Below, piece after piece: positions 35,873 to 44,447 of a stretch of 64,000 bases of DNA; the stretch's first letter is position 1, and the number at the start of each line of letters is the position of its first letter. The translations under genes and the position numbers were made by a program. Where the stretch lies: the NCBI RefSeq assembly GCF_036182465.1, contig NZ_CP108081.1, positions 9,176,001 through 9,240,000 on the forward strand. The letters run 5' to 3'. This DNA is from Streptomyces sp. NBC_00258. Its GTDB lineage: Bacteria > Actinomycetota > Actinomycetes > Streptomycetales > Streptomycetaceae. The notes under the pieces were generated by a model. The model saw only the letters and a program-made list of their open reading frames with translations, was not told the origin of the DNA and did no database searches.

Positions 35873-36643
35873 ATGTCGATCAAGCGCATGCGGTACGAGG
35901 CTGTCGTCGCCGTCGTCCTGGCCGTACTCACCCCCGCGGTGGCGGTCGCGGCACCACCGCCCGCAGTACCACCGCCCAGGGCACCCGGTCCGCCGGTGCC
36001 GGGCCGGGTGCCGTACGACTGCGCCAAGGACCAGTGGCCGTGGGGCTGTATCGCCAAGTGCGAGAGCAGTGGCCGCTGGGACACGAACACCGGGAACGGC
36101 TTCTACGGAGGACTGCAGTTCTGGCAGCCCACCTGGAAGGCGTTCGGCGGACTGGCCTACGCGCCGCGCGCGGACCTCGCCACGCGCGACGAGCAGATCA
36201 GGGTCGCGGAGGAGGTGCTGCGCGTCCAGGGATGGGAGGCGTGGCCCGTCTGTGCCAAGAGGTACAAGCTCAAGGGCCGGGCGCATGTGGTGAGGCCCGG
36301 CGAGTCACTCGCGTCGATCGCCCGCCGGTACCGCATCAAGGGTGGCTGGCAGGCGCTCTACAAGCTCAACCGGAAGATGGTCGGCGAGCATCCGGGGCGG
36401 CTGAATCCCGGCACCATGCTGAAGCTGCCGAAGGGGGCCGGACCGGGACGGCTGGTCACTCCGGTGCTTCCTCCGGCGACCTCTCCGGCGGTGCCTCCGG
36501 AGGACGCGGCCACCGGCTCCCCGAGTCTCCCGGGCGTGTCGGACCCGGCGGACCCGTCGGCCCCCGCCGTTTCGACGCCTCCTCCGGTCCTGATGGGTCC
36601 GCCGCTGCCGGGACCGCAGCAGCCTCCGTCGCCTCGCCGCTGA
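35873..36643 (+). CDS. Second Rpf-like transglycosylase with LysM domain
   Basis: A 256-residue exported protein. Signal peptide VVAVVLAVLTPAVAVAAPP is followed by a Pro-rich linker, the Rpf domain (GCIAKCESSGRWDTNTGNGF, YGGLQFWQPTWKAFGGLAYA) and a LysM domain (HVVRPGESLASIARRYRIKG). The catalytic Glu lies in CESSG. A Pro-rich tail of about 65 residues follows; its coding region overlaps the convergent livF gene by 188 bp. It is a divergent paralogue of the preceding gene, with the same domain order. Confidence 0.9.
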   Translation: MSIKRMRYEAVVAVVLAVLTPAVAVAAPPPAVPPPRAPGPPVPGRVPYDCAKDQWPWGCIAKCESSGRWDTNTGNGFYGGLQFWQPTWKAFGGLAYAPRADLATRDEQIRVAEEVLRVQGWEAWPVCAKRYKLKGRAHVVRPGESLASIARRYRIKGGWQALYKLNRKMVGEHPGRLNPGTMLKLPKGAGPGRLVTPVLPPATSPAVPPEDAATGSPSLPGVSDPADPSAPAVSTPPPVLMGPPLPGPQQPPSPRR

Positions 36644-37265
36644 ACACGACCGCGCCGCGCCGGAGTTCGTACACGATCGCCGTCCTGCCGTGCAGGCCGG
36701 GCGGCAGGCGCTGTTCGGCCACGATCACGCACGCGTCGAGGCCGCTCAGCAGCTCGTAGGTGCGGGCGGCGACCGTCGGGGACATGCCCTGTGCGGGTTC
36801 GTCGACGAGGACCACGCGCGCGCGTGCCAGGAGGGCGCGGGAGAGGGCGAGCATGCGCTGCTCGCCGCCGGACAGGGTCCCCGCCCTCCTCGGGAGCAGG
36901 GAGCCCAGTTGGGGATACGCCTCCAGGGCGGGCGCGAAGTCCTGGCCGGGGGCGGCGAGTCCGAGGTTCTCGCGGACGGTGAGCGAACCGAAGACGGCCC
37001 GGCGGTCCGGGACGAGGCACAGACCGCGGCGGGCACGTTCGTACGCGGGCATCCCCGTGACGTCGGTGCCGTCCCAGACCACGGCACCGCCGGACAGGGG
37101 CACGGTGCCGGCGAGGGCGCGCAGCGCGGTCGTACGGCCCGAGCCGTTGCGGCCGAGCAGGACGGTGACGCCGTGGGCGGGCGCGTGGAGTGTCACCCCG
37201 TGCAGCGCCTCCAGCGGGCCGTAGCGCACGCGCGCGTGGCGCAGGGAGACCCCGGGCGGGCTCAT
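36456..37265 (-). CDS. livF: LivF-like branched-chain amino acid ABC ATPase
   Basis: A 269-residue ATPase of the HAAT importer. It has VLLGRNGSGRTTALRALAGT, where the Walker A Lys is Arg, signature LSGGEQRMLALSRALLARA, and Walker B RVVLVDEPAQGMSP, which is a typical LivF sequence (EPxxGLxP). The ATPase core ends near residue 205; a 60-residue Pro-rich tail follows and lies opposite the tail of the Rpf-like gene. The start overlaps the stop of the large fusion gene (ATGA), so the two are coupled. Confidence 0.88.
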   Translation of the reverse strand: MSPPGVSLRHARVRYGPLEALHGVTLHAPAHGVTVLLGRNGSGRTTALRALAGTVPLSGGAVVWDGTDVTGMPAYERARRGLCLVPDRRAVFGSLTVRENLGLAAPGQDFAPALEAYPQLGSLLPRRAGTLSGGEQRMLALSRALLARARVVLVDEPAQGMSPTVAARTYELLSGLDACVIVAEQRLPPGLHGRTAIVYELRRGAVVFSGEATEAAAVPAAADPSGPEEASKRRGPTGPPGPTRPGDSGSRWPRPPEAPPERSPEEAPE

Positions 37266-40200
37266 CCGTCGACCGCCGTTCCGGGTCCCCGGCCGTCCTG
37301 GCCGCCTTGGTGCCCCTGGCGCGCTTCGAGCCGGTCGAGGCCCTCGAGTACGTGGTCGGCCGGCCCGGAGGCGACGACGCGGCCCGCAGTCATGACGTGG
37401 ACGGTGTCGGCCAGATCGGCCACGAGGTCCAGGTCGTGCTCGACGACGAGCAGGGCCGTACCGTCCGCGGCCAGCGCCCGCAGCACGCGGGCCAGCGCCG
37501 CCACTTCGCCCGTGTCCAGACCCGCAGCGGGCTCGTCGAGGAGCAGGACACGCGGGCTCCCCGCCAGGGCCCGCGCGAGTTCGACACGTCGCAGGGTTCC
37601 GGTCGGCAGGCCCGCCGCCGGGAGCGCCCGTACGGCTCCGTCGAGCCCGAGCAGCCGCAGCACCCGTTCCACGGCATCCGCGTCCACGACACGCCCCTGC
37701 TCGGCGCCCACGCGTACGTTCTCGGCCACCGTCAGGGTCGGGAAGACGGCGAGTTGCTGAAAGGTACGGGCGATACCGAGACGGGTCCGCGCGTGGGCGG
37801 GCAGCCGGGTGATGTCCCGTTCCCCGAACCCGAGCCGCCCGGCATCCGGCCGCACGGTCCCGGCGAGACAGTGGAACAGGGTGCTCTTCCCGGCCCCGTT
37901 GGGGCCGACGACGGCGGTGATCCGGCCCGGGGCCAGATCGAGGTCGACGCCGTCCAGAGCGGTGAACCCGTCGTAGGCGACGCGGAGACCGCGTGCGCGG
38001 AGAAGGGGGAGGACGGGCAGGGCGGGGGAGAGCCGGGGCCGGGCCGGCCGACGTGCCGCGGGGCCTGCGGCGCGGGGCACGGCTGCGGCGCGGGCATCGG
38101 ACTCGGGGGTCCTCGGAGCGGCCGTCGTGTCCGGTTCACCGTCTTCGGCGGCCGGGTCATGCGGTGAGCCGGGCTCGGCCGACGCGGGTCGGCCACCGCC
38201 CGCGGCCCGAGCAGCGTCCGGTGCGGGAGTCGCGCCGAATCGCTCGGCGGGGCCCACGACGGCCTGAGGAGTGCCGGGCGTGCCGCCACTGTCGGCAACG
38301 CCGGGCTCCGGGGCGCCGGGTGGCGGGGCGGGACGCTCGTGGGGTTCGGCCTGTCCGGTGCCCTCCGCCGGTCCGGCGTCCTCCGCATCGGGCGAGGCGG
38401 ATGCTCGAAGCGGGTCTTCGCCCCGGCTTTCCCCCCTGCCTTCGCCGGGCAGCGGCGGCAGACCGGAATCCGTGGTCCCGGGCGCACCGGTACGCCCCGG
38501 TGCGCCGGACGTCGAAGGTGGGCCGGACATCCAGGGCGTCCCGGACTCACCTGCCGCGGGAGTGGCTCGTCGTACCGGCCGCACCACCAGCGGGCGCCCA
38601 CCGGGGACGCTCATTCCCGTGACCGTGGTGGCGGACGGTCCCGCCAGTGCCGTCGCGCCCGCCGCGGCTGCCTGCCGGGGGCGCGTGCCGGGGCCCGTGA
38701 ACGTCGCCCGGAGTCGGCGCCGCACGCCCGCGCCCAGGGGAGTGAGTGTCACCTCGCGGCGTAGCCGCAGGCGTTCGGCCGCCAGGCGCAGGGCCTCGTA
38801 CGGGCCGCCCGGGAAGCGGCCCACGAGGACCGCCAGGAGGCCGATCAGGGCCGCCGCGACGCCGCCGCGCGTCCCCGCGTCCAGGCCGACCAGGAGGGCC
38901 GCCGCGAGCAGCGCGCCGAGGACGCTGTCGGCGCCGAGGACGACGATCGCGGCGAACCAGAGCAGGCCGCGGACCGGGTCGTACGCGGCGGGGTCGAAGG
39001 CGCGCAGGCCCATGCCCAGCATGCCGCCGCCGAGAGCAGCCAGCGCGGCGCCCGCCACGAAGGCCGTCAGTTTGAGCGCCGGCACTCGGACGCCCGCCGC
39101 CGACGCGCCCGCCTCGTGGTCGCGCATCGCCGCCAGGGCCCGGCCCGTACGGCCCCGGCGCAGCGCGTGGGCGGCCAGCAACGCGCCCGCGAGGAGGACG
39201 AGTTCGAGTGCGTAGTACGCGCGGTCGCCGTCGAAGCCCGCCGGCCGGCCCAGGGTCAGGCCCGAGGTCGCGTACGGCTGGGCGAAGACGAAGCGGCTGA
39301 CGCCGACGCCCACCGCGAAGGTGGCCAGGGCGAGGGCCAGGCCGTGGCGGCCGATGGCGGGCCAGCCGGTCAGCAGGCCCAGGGGCGCAACGAGCAGGAC
39401 GGCGACCGCGAGCGCGGCCAGTTCGGGGAGTTCCGGCAGGCCCGGGAAGCGGCCCGCCGCCAGCAGCGCGGTGAAGAGGGCGCCGAGACCCGCGTACGCC
39501 GCCTGGCCCAGTGAGATCTGGCCGCCGCGGCCCGTCACCACGACCAGGGACAGGAGGACGACTCCCAGGGCCGGGACCTGGACGGACGTGTGCAGGTCCG
39601 AGCCCGCGAAGCCCAGCGGGAGCAGGAACAGCACCACGGCCACGATCCACGCGCCCGGTGGGGTCGCCACCCGGGCCGTCGCCGTGCGGGGAAGCGCGTC
39701 CCGGGCGCCGATGCCCGGCAGGACCAGTGCCGCGATCAGCAGGGCCACGACGAAGAGGTTCGCGCCCACCGCCTGGAGCAGCGGTTCCCGCCAGCCCGTC
39801 GGGTGCAGCCGCGTCAGCTGGCTCTGGGCGACCCCGATGCCGAGGGCCACGACCACGGCCACCGGCAGGCTGCGCATCCGGGCGGCCACCGCGACCGCCA
39901 CCACCTCCATCACGAGCAGGGGCATGCCGTACGGGTCCAGGCGTACGTACGGGGCCAGCAGCACGCCCGTCAGGCCCGCCGTGAAGGAGCCGAAGGCCCA
40001 GCCGGCCGCGGCCACCCGGTCCGCGTCGATGCCGCCCAGGACGGCCAGAGAACGGTCGTCGACGACGGCCCGCAGCTCCTGGCCGAAGCGGGTCCAGCGG
40101 ATCACCGCGCCGACGCCGGCGGCGAGCACGAGGGTCACGGCCAGCTGCCCCCAGGGGTCCGCCGAGACGAGCGTCGGCGCGTCCGAGCGCGCGCCGGGGC

Positions 40201-40555
40201 CCCAGATCAGCACCGCGCCGCCGACGAGCAGGACGAACACGCCGATGGACGCGACGAGGGTCTGCGCCGGGTCGCTGCCGAGCACGGACAGGGGGCGGAA
40301 GACGAACCGTTCCAGCGCCATGCCGATGCCCGGGGCCACCACGAGCAGGGTGAGCGCGGCGGCGAGCGGGAGGGGCCAGTCCCATTCGACCGTGAGCTGC
40401 CACAGCAGATAGGCGCACACCATGGCGATGGCGCCGTGCGCGAAGTTGAGGACGCCGGTCGCCCGGTGGGTGACGATCAGGCCGATTCCGGTGAGCGCGG
40501 CCGCGCTGCCGATGGAGAGCCCGGCGAGCGTGAGGTCGTACGTCAGCGACGCCAT
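37262..40555 (-). CDS. LivH-LivM-LivG fusion: two permeases plus ATPase in one protein
   Basis: A 1097-residue polypeptide. Residues 1-290 are a LivH-type permease (LTLAGLSIGSAAALTGIGLI, GVLNFAHGAIAMVCAYLLWQ). Residues ~300-600 are a LivM-type permease (GRGGQISLGQAAYAGLGALF). Residues ~600-850 are a disordered Pro/Gly/Ala/Glu linker. The last ~245 residues are a LivG-type ATPase (VVGPNGAGKSTLFHCLAGTV, signature LPTGTLRRVELARALAG, RVLLLDEPAAGLDTGE). Normally these are three genes. With livF downstream and the binding lipoprotein gene at 41728 it makes a full branched-chain amino acid/amide-type importer. Confidence 0.92.
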   Translation of the reverse strand: MASLTYDLTLAGLSIGSAAALTGIGLIVTHRATGVLNFAHGAIAMVCAYLLWQLTVEWDWPLPLAAALTLLVVAPGIGMALERFVFRPLSVLGSDPAQTLVASIGVFVLLVGGAVLIWGPGARSDAPTLVSADPWGQLAVTLVLAAGVGAVIRWTRFGQELRAVVDDRSLAVLGGIDADRVAAAGWAFGSFTAGLTGVLLAPYVRLDPYGMPLLVMEVVAVAVAARMRSLPVAVVVALGIGVAQSQLTRLHPTGWREPLLQAVGANLFVVALLIAALVLPGIGARDALPRTATARVATPPGAWIVAVVLFLLPLGFAGSDLHTSVQVPALGVVLLSLVVVTGRGGQISLGQAAYAGLGALFTALLAAGRFPGLPELPELAALAVAVLLVAPLGLLTGWPAIGRHGLALALATFAVGVGVSRFVFAQPYATSGLTLGRPAGFDGDRAYYALELVLLAGALLAAHALRRGRTGRALAAMRDHEAGASAAGVRVPALKLTAFVAGAALAALGGGMLGMGLRAFDPAAYDPVRGLLWFAAIVVLGADSVLGALLAAALLVGLDAGTRGGVAAALIGLLAVLVGRFPGGPYEALRLAAERLRLRREVTLTPLGAGVRRRLRATFTGPGTRPRQAAAAGATALAGPSATTVTGMSVPGGRPLVVRPVRRATPAAGESGTPWMSGPPSTSGAPGRTGAPGTTDSGLPPLPGEGRGESRGEDPLRASASPDAEDAGPAEGTGQAEPHERPAPPPGAPEPGVADSGGTPGTPQAVVGPAERFGATPAPDAARAAGGGRPASAEPGSPHDPAAEDGEPDTTAAPRTPESDARAAAVPRAAGPAARRPARPRLSPALPVLPLLRARGLRVAYDGFTALDGVDLDLAPGRITAVVGPNGAGKSTLFHCLAGTVRPDAGRLGFGERDITRLPAHARTRLGIARTFQQLAVFPTLTVAENVRVGAEQGRVVDADAVERVLRLLGLDGAVRALPAAGLPTGTLRRVELARALAGSPRVLLLDEPAAGLDTGEVAALARVLRALAADGTALLVVEHDLDLVADLADTVHVMTAGRVVASGPADHVLEGLDRLEARQGHQGGQDGRGPGTAVDG

Positions 40556-40585
40556 CAGTCACCAGCCATCAGTCACAGCCATCAG
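40551..40585. repeat. Near-tandem repeat over the fusion start codon
   Basis: GCCATCAGTCAC occurs at 40551-40562 and 40565-40576, with GCCATCAG again at 40578-40585. It spans the start codon of the LivHMG fusion and the stop of the upstream gene. Only the first copy gives the long frame; the ATG in the third copy is in frame but meets a stop after seven codons. Confidence 0.6.
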
Positions 40586-41085
40586 CCGTCCGCCCCGGAC
40601 GACCGGTCGTCCGAGGCGGCGGGCTCGCAGATCGGGCAGGGGGCCAGTTCCCCGCCCGCGAGGACCCGTGAGTCGACCGGCAGGGCCTCCGCCTTCCCGG
40701 AGACCAGCGGGCAGTCCGCGCGGTGCCACAGCGTGCCGCCGGGCACCATCAGCAGGTCCCCGCTGACGGCCACGGGCGCGGAAGCCGCCCGGGACTCGTC
40801 GGCGTCGGCGGGATCGGCGGCCACCAGGAGCCCGTACAGCTCCTCCACGCGGGCCGCCGCGAGGGTGTTCCTGCCGTGGGCGAGGAGTACCGCGCCCGCG
40901 ATGATCAGCGCGGCTCCCGGCACCGTGCAGGACGCGAGGTACGGAAGCTGGCGTTCCGCGTACCGCTCGCCGGAGATCCCGTACCAGCCGAGGACGCACA
41001 GCACCGCTCCCGCGGCGAGCGCGGCCCACCCGGCCCACCCGGCCCAGAGGACGGGGTGCACGGTCCGCAGTCGAGCTGTCCGCAT
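40582..41085 (-). CDS. Small membrane protein with C-terminal CxxC, upstream of liv fusion
   Basis: A 167-residue protein with two N-terminal membrane helices (HPVLWAGWAGWAALAAGAVL, CTVPGAALIIAGAVLLAHG) and a cytoplasmic domain carrying LWHRADCPLVSG and LAPCPICEPA, a His/Cys plus C-x2-C set that may bind zinc. ATG 41085 has GGGAG five bases upstream; ATG 41097 is the alternative. It is the first gene of the liv operon, 26 bp before the fusion gene. Role in transport unknown. Confidence 0.75.
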   Translation of the reverse strand: MRTARLRTVHPVLWAGWAGWAALAAGAVLCVLGWYGISGERYAERQLPYLASCTVPGAALIIAGAVLLAHGRNTLAAARVEELYGLLVAADPADADESRAASAPVAVSGDLLMVPGGTLWHRADCPLVSGKAEALPVDSRVLAGGELAPCPICEPAASDDRSSGADG

Positions 41086-41213
41086 GGGGGCTCCCATGTC
41101 ATGTGTCCGGCTGTCTTCCAAGTCCGCCGATGGACTTGCACTATGCCTTCTGCAAGCTGACCCTGAAAGCTCCGGGCGCACATGGCCCGGACCGACACCC
41201 GGTGGTGAGCCAG

Positions 41214-41753
41214 ATGGTTCTCGGGAGTGACCTCAGGCGGGGGACAGGCCGGGGGCTGGCGGTGGCGGTTCTCGTCCTCGCCTCCGTTCTCACGGCCTGC
41301 GGCGACGACAGTGGCGGCGACGACACGACTCCGCCCTCGCCCTCCGTGGAGCAGCCCACGACGACCGATCCGAGTCCGAGCGCGAGCGCTCCGGACGATC
41401 CGGCGGCGGCCGAGAAGGAGATCAAGGAGAACTGGAAGAAGTTCTTCGACCCCGACGTCCCCCTGAAGGACAAACAGGCCCTCCTGGAGAACGGCGACAA
41501 CATGGCGCAGGTCCTGGAGAGCTTCAGCGGCGACGAGCGCGGCGGGCAGGTGGAGGCGACCGTCGACCAGGTCGAGTTCACCGCGCCGACCGCGGCGAAC
41601 GTCACGTACACGCTCACCCTGAAGGGCGCCACGGTCATGCCGAACGCCGCGGGGACCGCCGTAGAGCAGGACGACACGTGGAAGGTGTCCGTCAAGACGC
41701 TGTGCGGCCTGGTCGGGCTGAGCGGCAATGCGTCGCCGGGTCCGGGTTGCTGA
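41214..41753 (+). CDS. Lipoprotein, possibly Mtb12-like
   Basis: A 179-residue lipoprotein. The signal LAVAVLVLASVLTACGDDSG ends in the lipobox LTAC. After a Ser/Thr/Pro linker the domain runs EIKENWKKFFDPDVPLKDKQ, ALLENGDNMAQVLESFSGDE and NVTYTLTLKGATVMPNAAGT, a pattern like the C-terminal domain of the mycobacterial low-molecular-weight antigen Mtb12. It overlaps the next gene by 26 nt and is divergent from the liv operon. Function unknown. Confidence 0.8.
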   Translation: MVLGSDLRRGTGRGLAVAVLVLASVLTACGDDSGGDDTTPPSPSVEQPTTTDPSPSASAPDDPAAAEKEIKENWKKFFDPDVPLKDKQALLENGDNMAQVLESFSGDERGGQVEATVDQVEFTAPTAANVTYTLTLKGATVMPNAAGTAVEQDDTWKVSVKTLCGLVGLSGNASPGPGC

Positions 41754-43035
41754 GTGCGCTGTCGTGGGCCTGCTGCTCCTGGTGGGCACGGCCTGCGGCA
41801 GCCGCCTCCCGGAGAGCGACTTCGAGGACCGGCCGGGCCGCACGCCCACGCAGAACACCGCGGAACCCCTGCGCGTAGGCATCATCACGAGCGCCACCAG
41901 CCCGGTCGGCGGCAACACCTTCACCGGACCGCGCGACGGCGCGAAGGCCTACTTCGACCGGCTGAACGCGCGCGGCGGCATCGACGGCCGCCGGGTCGAC
42001 GTCCGCACGTGTGACGACGGCGGCAGCGGTGTGGGCAACAACGAATGCGTGCACAAGCTCGTCGACGAGGACGAGGTGGTCGCCCTCGTCGCCACCAGCG
42101 CGCTCGACTACGCGGGCGCCTCCCGGGTGTCACGCGCGCGCGTGCCCGACATCGGCGGCCAGCCCATCGGCGCGGCGTACGACACCTATCCGCACCTCTA
42201 CGGGATCTACGGCAGCCTCGCACCGCGCGACGGAAAACCCGGCTGGGACGGGAAGCTGTACGGCGGCACCGAGATCTACCGCTACTTCAAGCGCGAGCAG
42301 GGCGCCCGTACGGCGGCCGTCGTCTCGTACAACCAGTCCGCGTCGGCCGCGTACGCCCGGCTCGTCACCCAGGGCCTGAAGGCCGAGGGCTACAAGGTGG
42401 TCACCGAGCAGGTCGACTTCGCGCTGCCCAACTTCCGTGCCGCTGCCGCCGACCTGAAGGAACAGGGCGCCGACGTGGTCTTCGACGCCATCGACACCTA
42501 CGGCAACGCCCAGCTGTGCAAGGCGATGGACGACGTCGGCGCCGACGTCCTCGCCAAGGTCACCAACGTGCAGAACTGGACGTCCACCGTCCGCGAGGAC
42601 TACAAGGACGCGCCGCGCTGCCGCAACGCCCTGTGGGCGACGGGTTCGAGCCGCAACTACGACGACACGACCACGGCCACGGCCACGGACCACGAGGCCG
42701 TACGGGAGTTCCGGGACGGCACGAAGAACCTGAAGAGCCACTCCCAGTGGCAGCTGGAGGGCTGGGCCGCCGCCATGTGGTTCACGGACGCGGCCAGGTC
42801 CTGCGCGAGAACGGGCGTCACGCGCGCGTGCGTCGACCGGTTCATGGACACGGGGAAGCCGTACACGGCCGACGGTCTGCTGCTGCCCGTCCGGTACGAG
42901 CGCCTGCCCGAACCCCCGAAGACCCGCAGGACCTGCCTCTCGGTGGCGCGCTGGGAGGACGCCCGCGGATGGGTGAGCCAGGGTGACATGAACGACGAAT
43001 GCTTCGACGTGCCGCAGTTGTCCTACAAGCCCTGA
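41728..43035 (+). CDS. HAAT-type ABC transporter substrate-binding lipoprotein
   Basis: A 435-residue LivK-like binding lipoprotein. The signal CAVVGLLLLVGTACGS contains the lipobox GTAC. The mature part is a type I periplasmic-binding fold: LRVGIITSATSPVGGNTFTG, KAYFDRLNARGGIDGRRVDV, and VVFDAIDTYGNAQLCKAMDD. It sits divergent from the liv permease/ATPase genes and is their evident partner. The likely ligands are branched-chain amino acids or related small amides, but the binding site is not conserved enough to say. Confidence 0.88.
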   Translation: MRRRVRVAECAVVGLLLLVGTACGSRLPESDFEDRPGRTPTQNTAEPLRVGIITSATSPVGGNTFTGPRDGAKAYFDRLNARGGIDGRRVDVRTCDDGGSGVGNNECVHKLVDEDEVVALVATSALDYAGASRVSRARVPDIGGQPIGAAYDTYPHLYGIYGSLAPRDGKPGWDGKLYGGTEIYRYFKREQGARTAAVVSYNQSASAAYARLVTQGLKAEGYKVVTEQVDFALPNFRAAAADLKEQGADVVFDAIDTYGNAQLCKAMDDVGADVLAKVTNVQNWTSTVREDYKDAPRCRNALWATGSSRNYDDTTTATATDHEAVREFRDGTKNLKSHSQWQLEGWAAAMWFTDAARSCARTGVTRACVDRFMDTGKPYTADGLLLPVRYERLPEPPKTRRTCLSVARWEDARGWVSQGDMNDECFDVPQLSYKP

Positions 43036-43178
43036 TGCGTCCCGGCGCCAAAAGGTTCCACTATCCGGTTACCGATGGTGCAACTGTTCGGGAACAGGAT
43101 GATAAGTAAGCCCAACCATCCCCCCAAGTCCCCGGTCTAACCCACAGGTAGCTGGATGAGCCGGAGATACGGGGACGC

Positions 43179-44447
43179 ATGCAGATCTCTTTCCTGATAC
43201 ACAACGCCTACGGAATCGGGGGGACGATCCGGACGACGTACAACCTTGCGAACACGCTCGCCGAGCAGCACGACGTCGAGATCGTCTCCGTGCTGCGCCA
43301 CCGCGACGAGCCGGTCTTCGCGCTGGATCCACGCGTGCGTGCGCGCCACCTCGTCGACATCCGCCCGAACAGCCCGGGATACGAGGGGGACGACCCCGCC
43401 TACCGTGCGCCGGCTCAGGTCTTCCCGCGTGGGGAGGTCCGCTACGACCAGTACAGCGCTCTCACCGACCGCCGTATCGCGGACCACCTCTCGAAGGTCG
43501 ACTCCGACGTGGTGATCGGCACGAGGCCGGGGCTCAACGTGCATCTGGCCCGCGAGACCAGACGGGGCCCGCTCCGTGTCGGCCAGGAGCACCTCACGCT
43601 CGACACCCACTCGGAGTCCCTGCGGACGGAACTGCGCGGCGCCTACCCGCGGCTCGACGCGCTCACCACGACCACGGAGGCGGACGCGGGGGCGTACCGC
43701 AAGAAGATGCGGCTGCCCGGCGTACACGTCGAGGCCGTCCCCAATCCGGTGCCCGCGCCCGGCATCGAGCCCGCGGACGGCTCCGGCAAGTGGGTCGTGG
43801 CGGCCGGGCGGCTCGCCCCGGTCAAGCGGTACGACCTGCTGATCAAGGCCTTCGACCGGGTGCGCGAGCAGCGGCCCGACTGGCGTCTGCGGATCTACGG
43901 CGGCGGCAAGCAGAAGGACAAGCTGCGCAGGCTCATCGACGAACTCGGCCTCTACAACCACGTCTTACTGATGGGCCCGGCGCATCCCATCGAGCCGGAG
44001 TGGGCCAAGGGATCCATCGCCGCCGTCACCTCCAGCCTGGAGTCCTTCGGCATGACGATCGTCGAGGCCATGCGCTGCGGTCTGCCCGTCGTCTCCACGG
44101 ACTGCCCGCACGGCCCGGGGGAGATCATCGACAACGGCGTGGACGGACGGCTCGTTCCCGTCGGCAACGTCGGGGCCATCGCCGGCGGACTGCTCGAACT
44201 GATCAACAACGACGAGCTGCGGCAGCAGATGGCACACGCCGCGCTCAAGGACTCCGCACGCTTCGACCCCGCCCGGATCGCCGAACGCTACGAGTCGATC
44301 TTCGCCGGTCTCGTCCCGCGCGGCGGCGACTCGAGGATCGGCCGGATGCGCGGCTCACTGCATCGCACGCGGGGCGCGCTGCTCGGCGGCGCGTATGCCG
44401 TTCGGAATGCCGGACGGACCGTACTCGGGAAGGAGGGCTCCGCATGA
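43179..44447 (+). CDS. Glycosyltransferase family 4 protein
   Basis: A 422-residue GT-B enzyme. It begins MQISFLIHNAYGIGGTIRTT, a family start with the Gly-rich acceptor loop. The donor domain has WVVAAGRLAPVKRYDLLIKA, RLRIYGGGKQKDKLRRLIDE and VTSSLESFGMTIVEAMRCGL (the E-x7-E motif region). It probably glycosylates a cell-envelope polymer or secondary metabolite. The next gene overlaps by 4 nt and probably acts in the same pathway. Confidence 0.9.
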   Translation: MQISFLIHNAYGIGGTIRTTYNLANTLAEQHDVEIVSVLRHRDEPVFALDPRVRARHLVDIRPNSPGYEGDDPAYRAPAQVFPRGEVRYDQYSALTDRRIADHLSKVDSDVVIGTRPGLNVHLARETRRGPLRVGQEHLTLDTHSESLRTELRGAYPRLDALTTTTEADAGAYRKKMRLPGVHVEAVPNPVPAPGIEPADGSGKWVVAAGRLAPVKRYDLLIKAFDRVREQRPDWRLRIYGGGKQKDKLRRLIDELGLYNHVLLMGPAHPIEPEWAKGSIAAVTSSLESFGMTIVEAMRCGLPVVSTDCPHGPGEIIDNGVDGRLVPVGNVGAIAGGLLELINNDELRQQMAHAALKDSARFDPARIAERYESIFAGLVPRGGDSRIGRMRGSLHRTRGALLGGAYAVRNAGRTVLGKEGSA

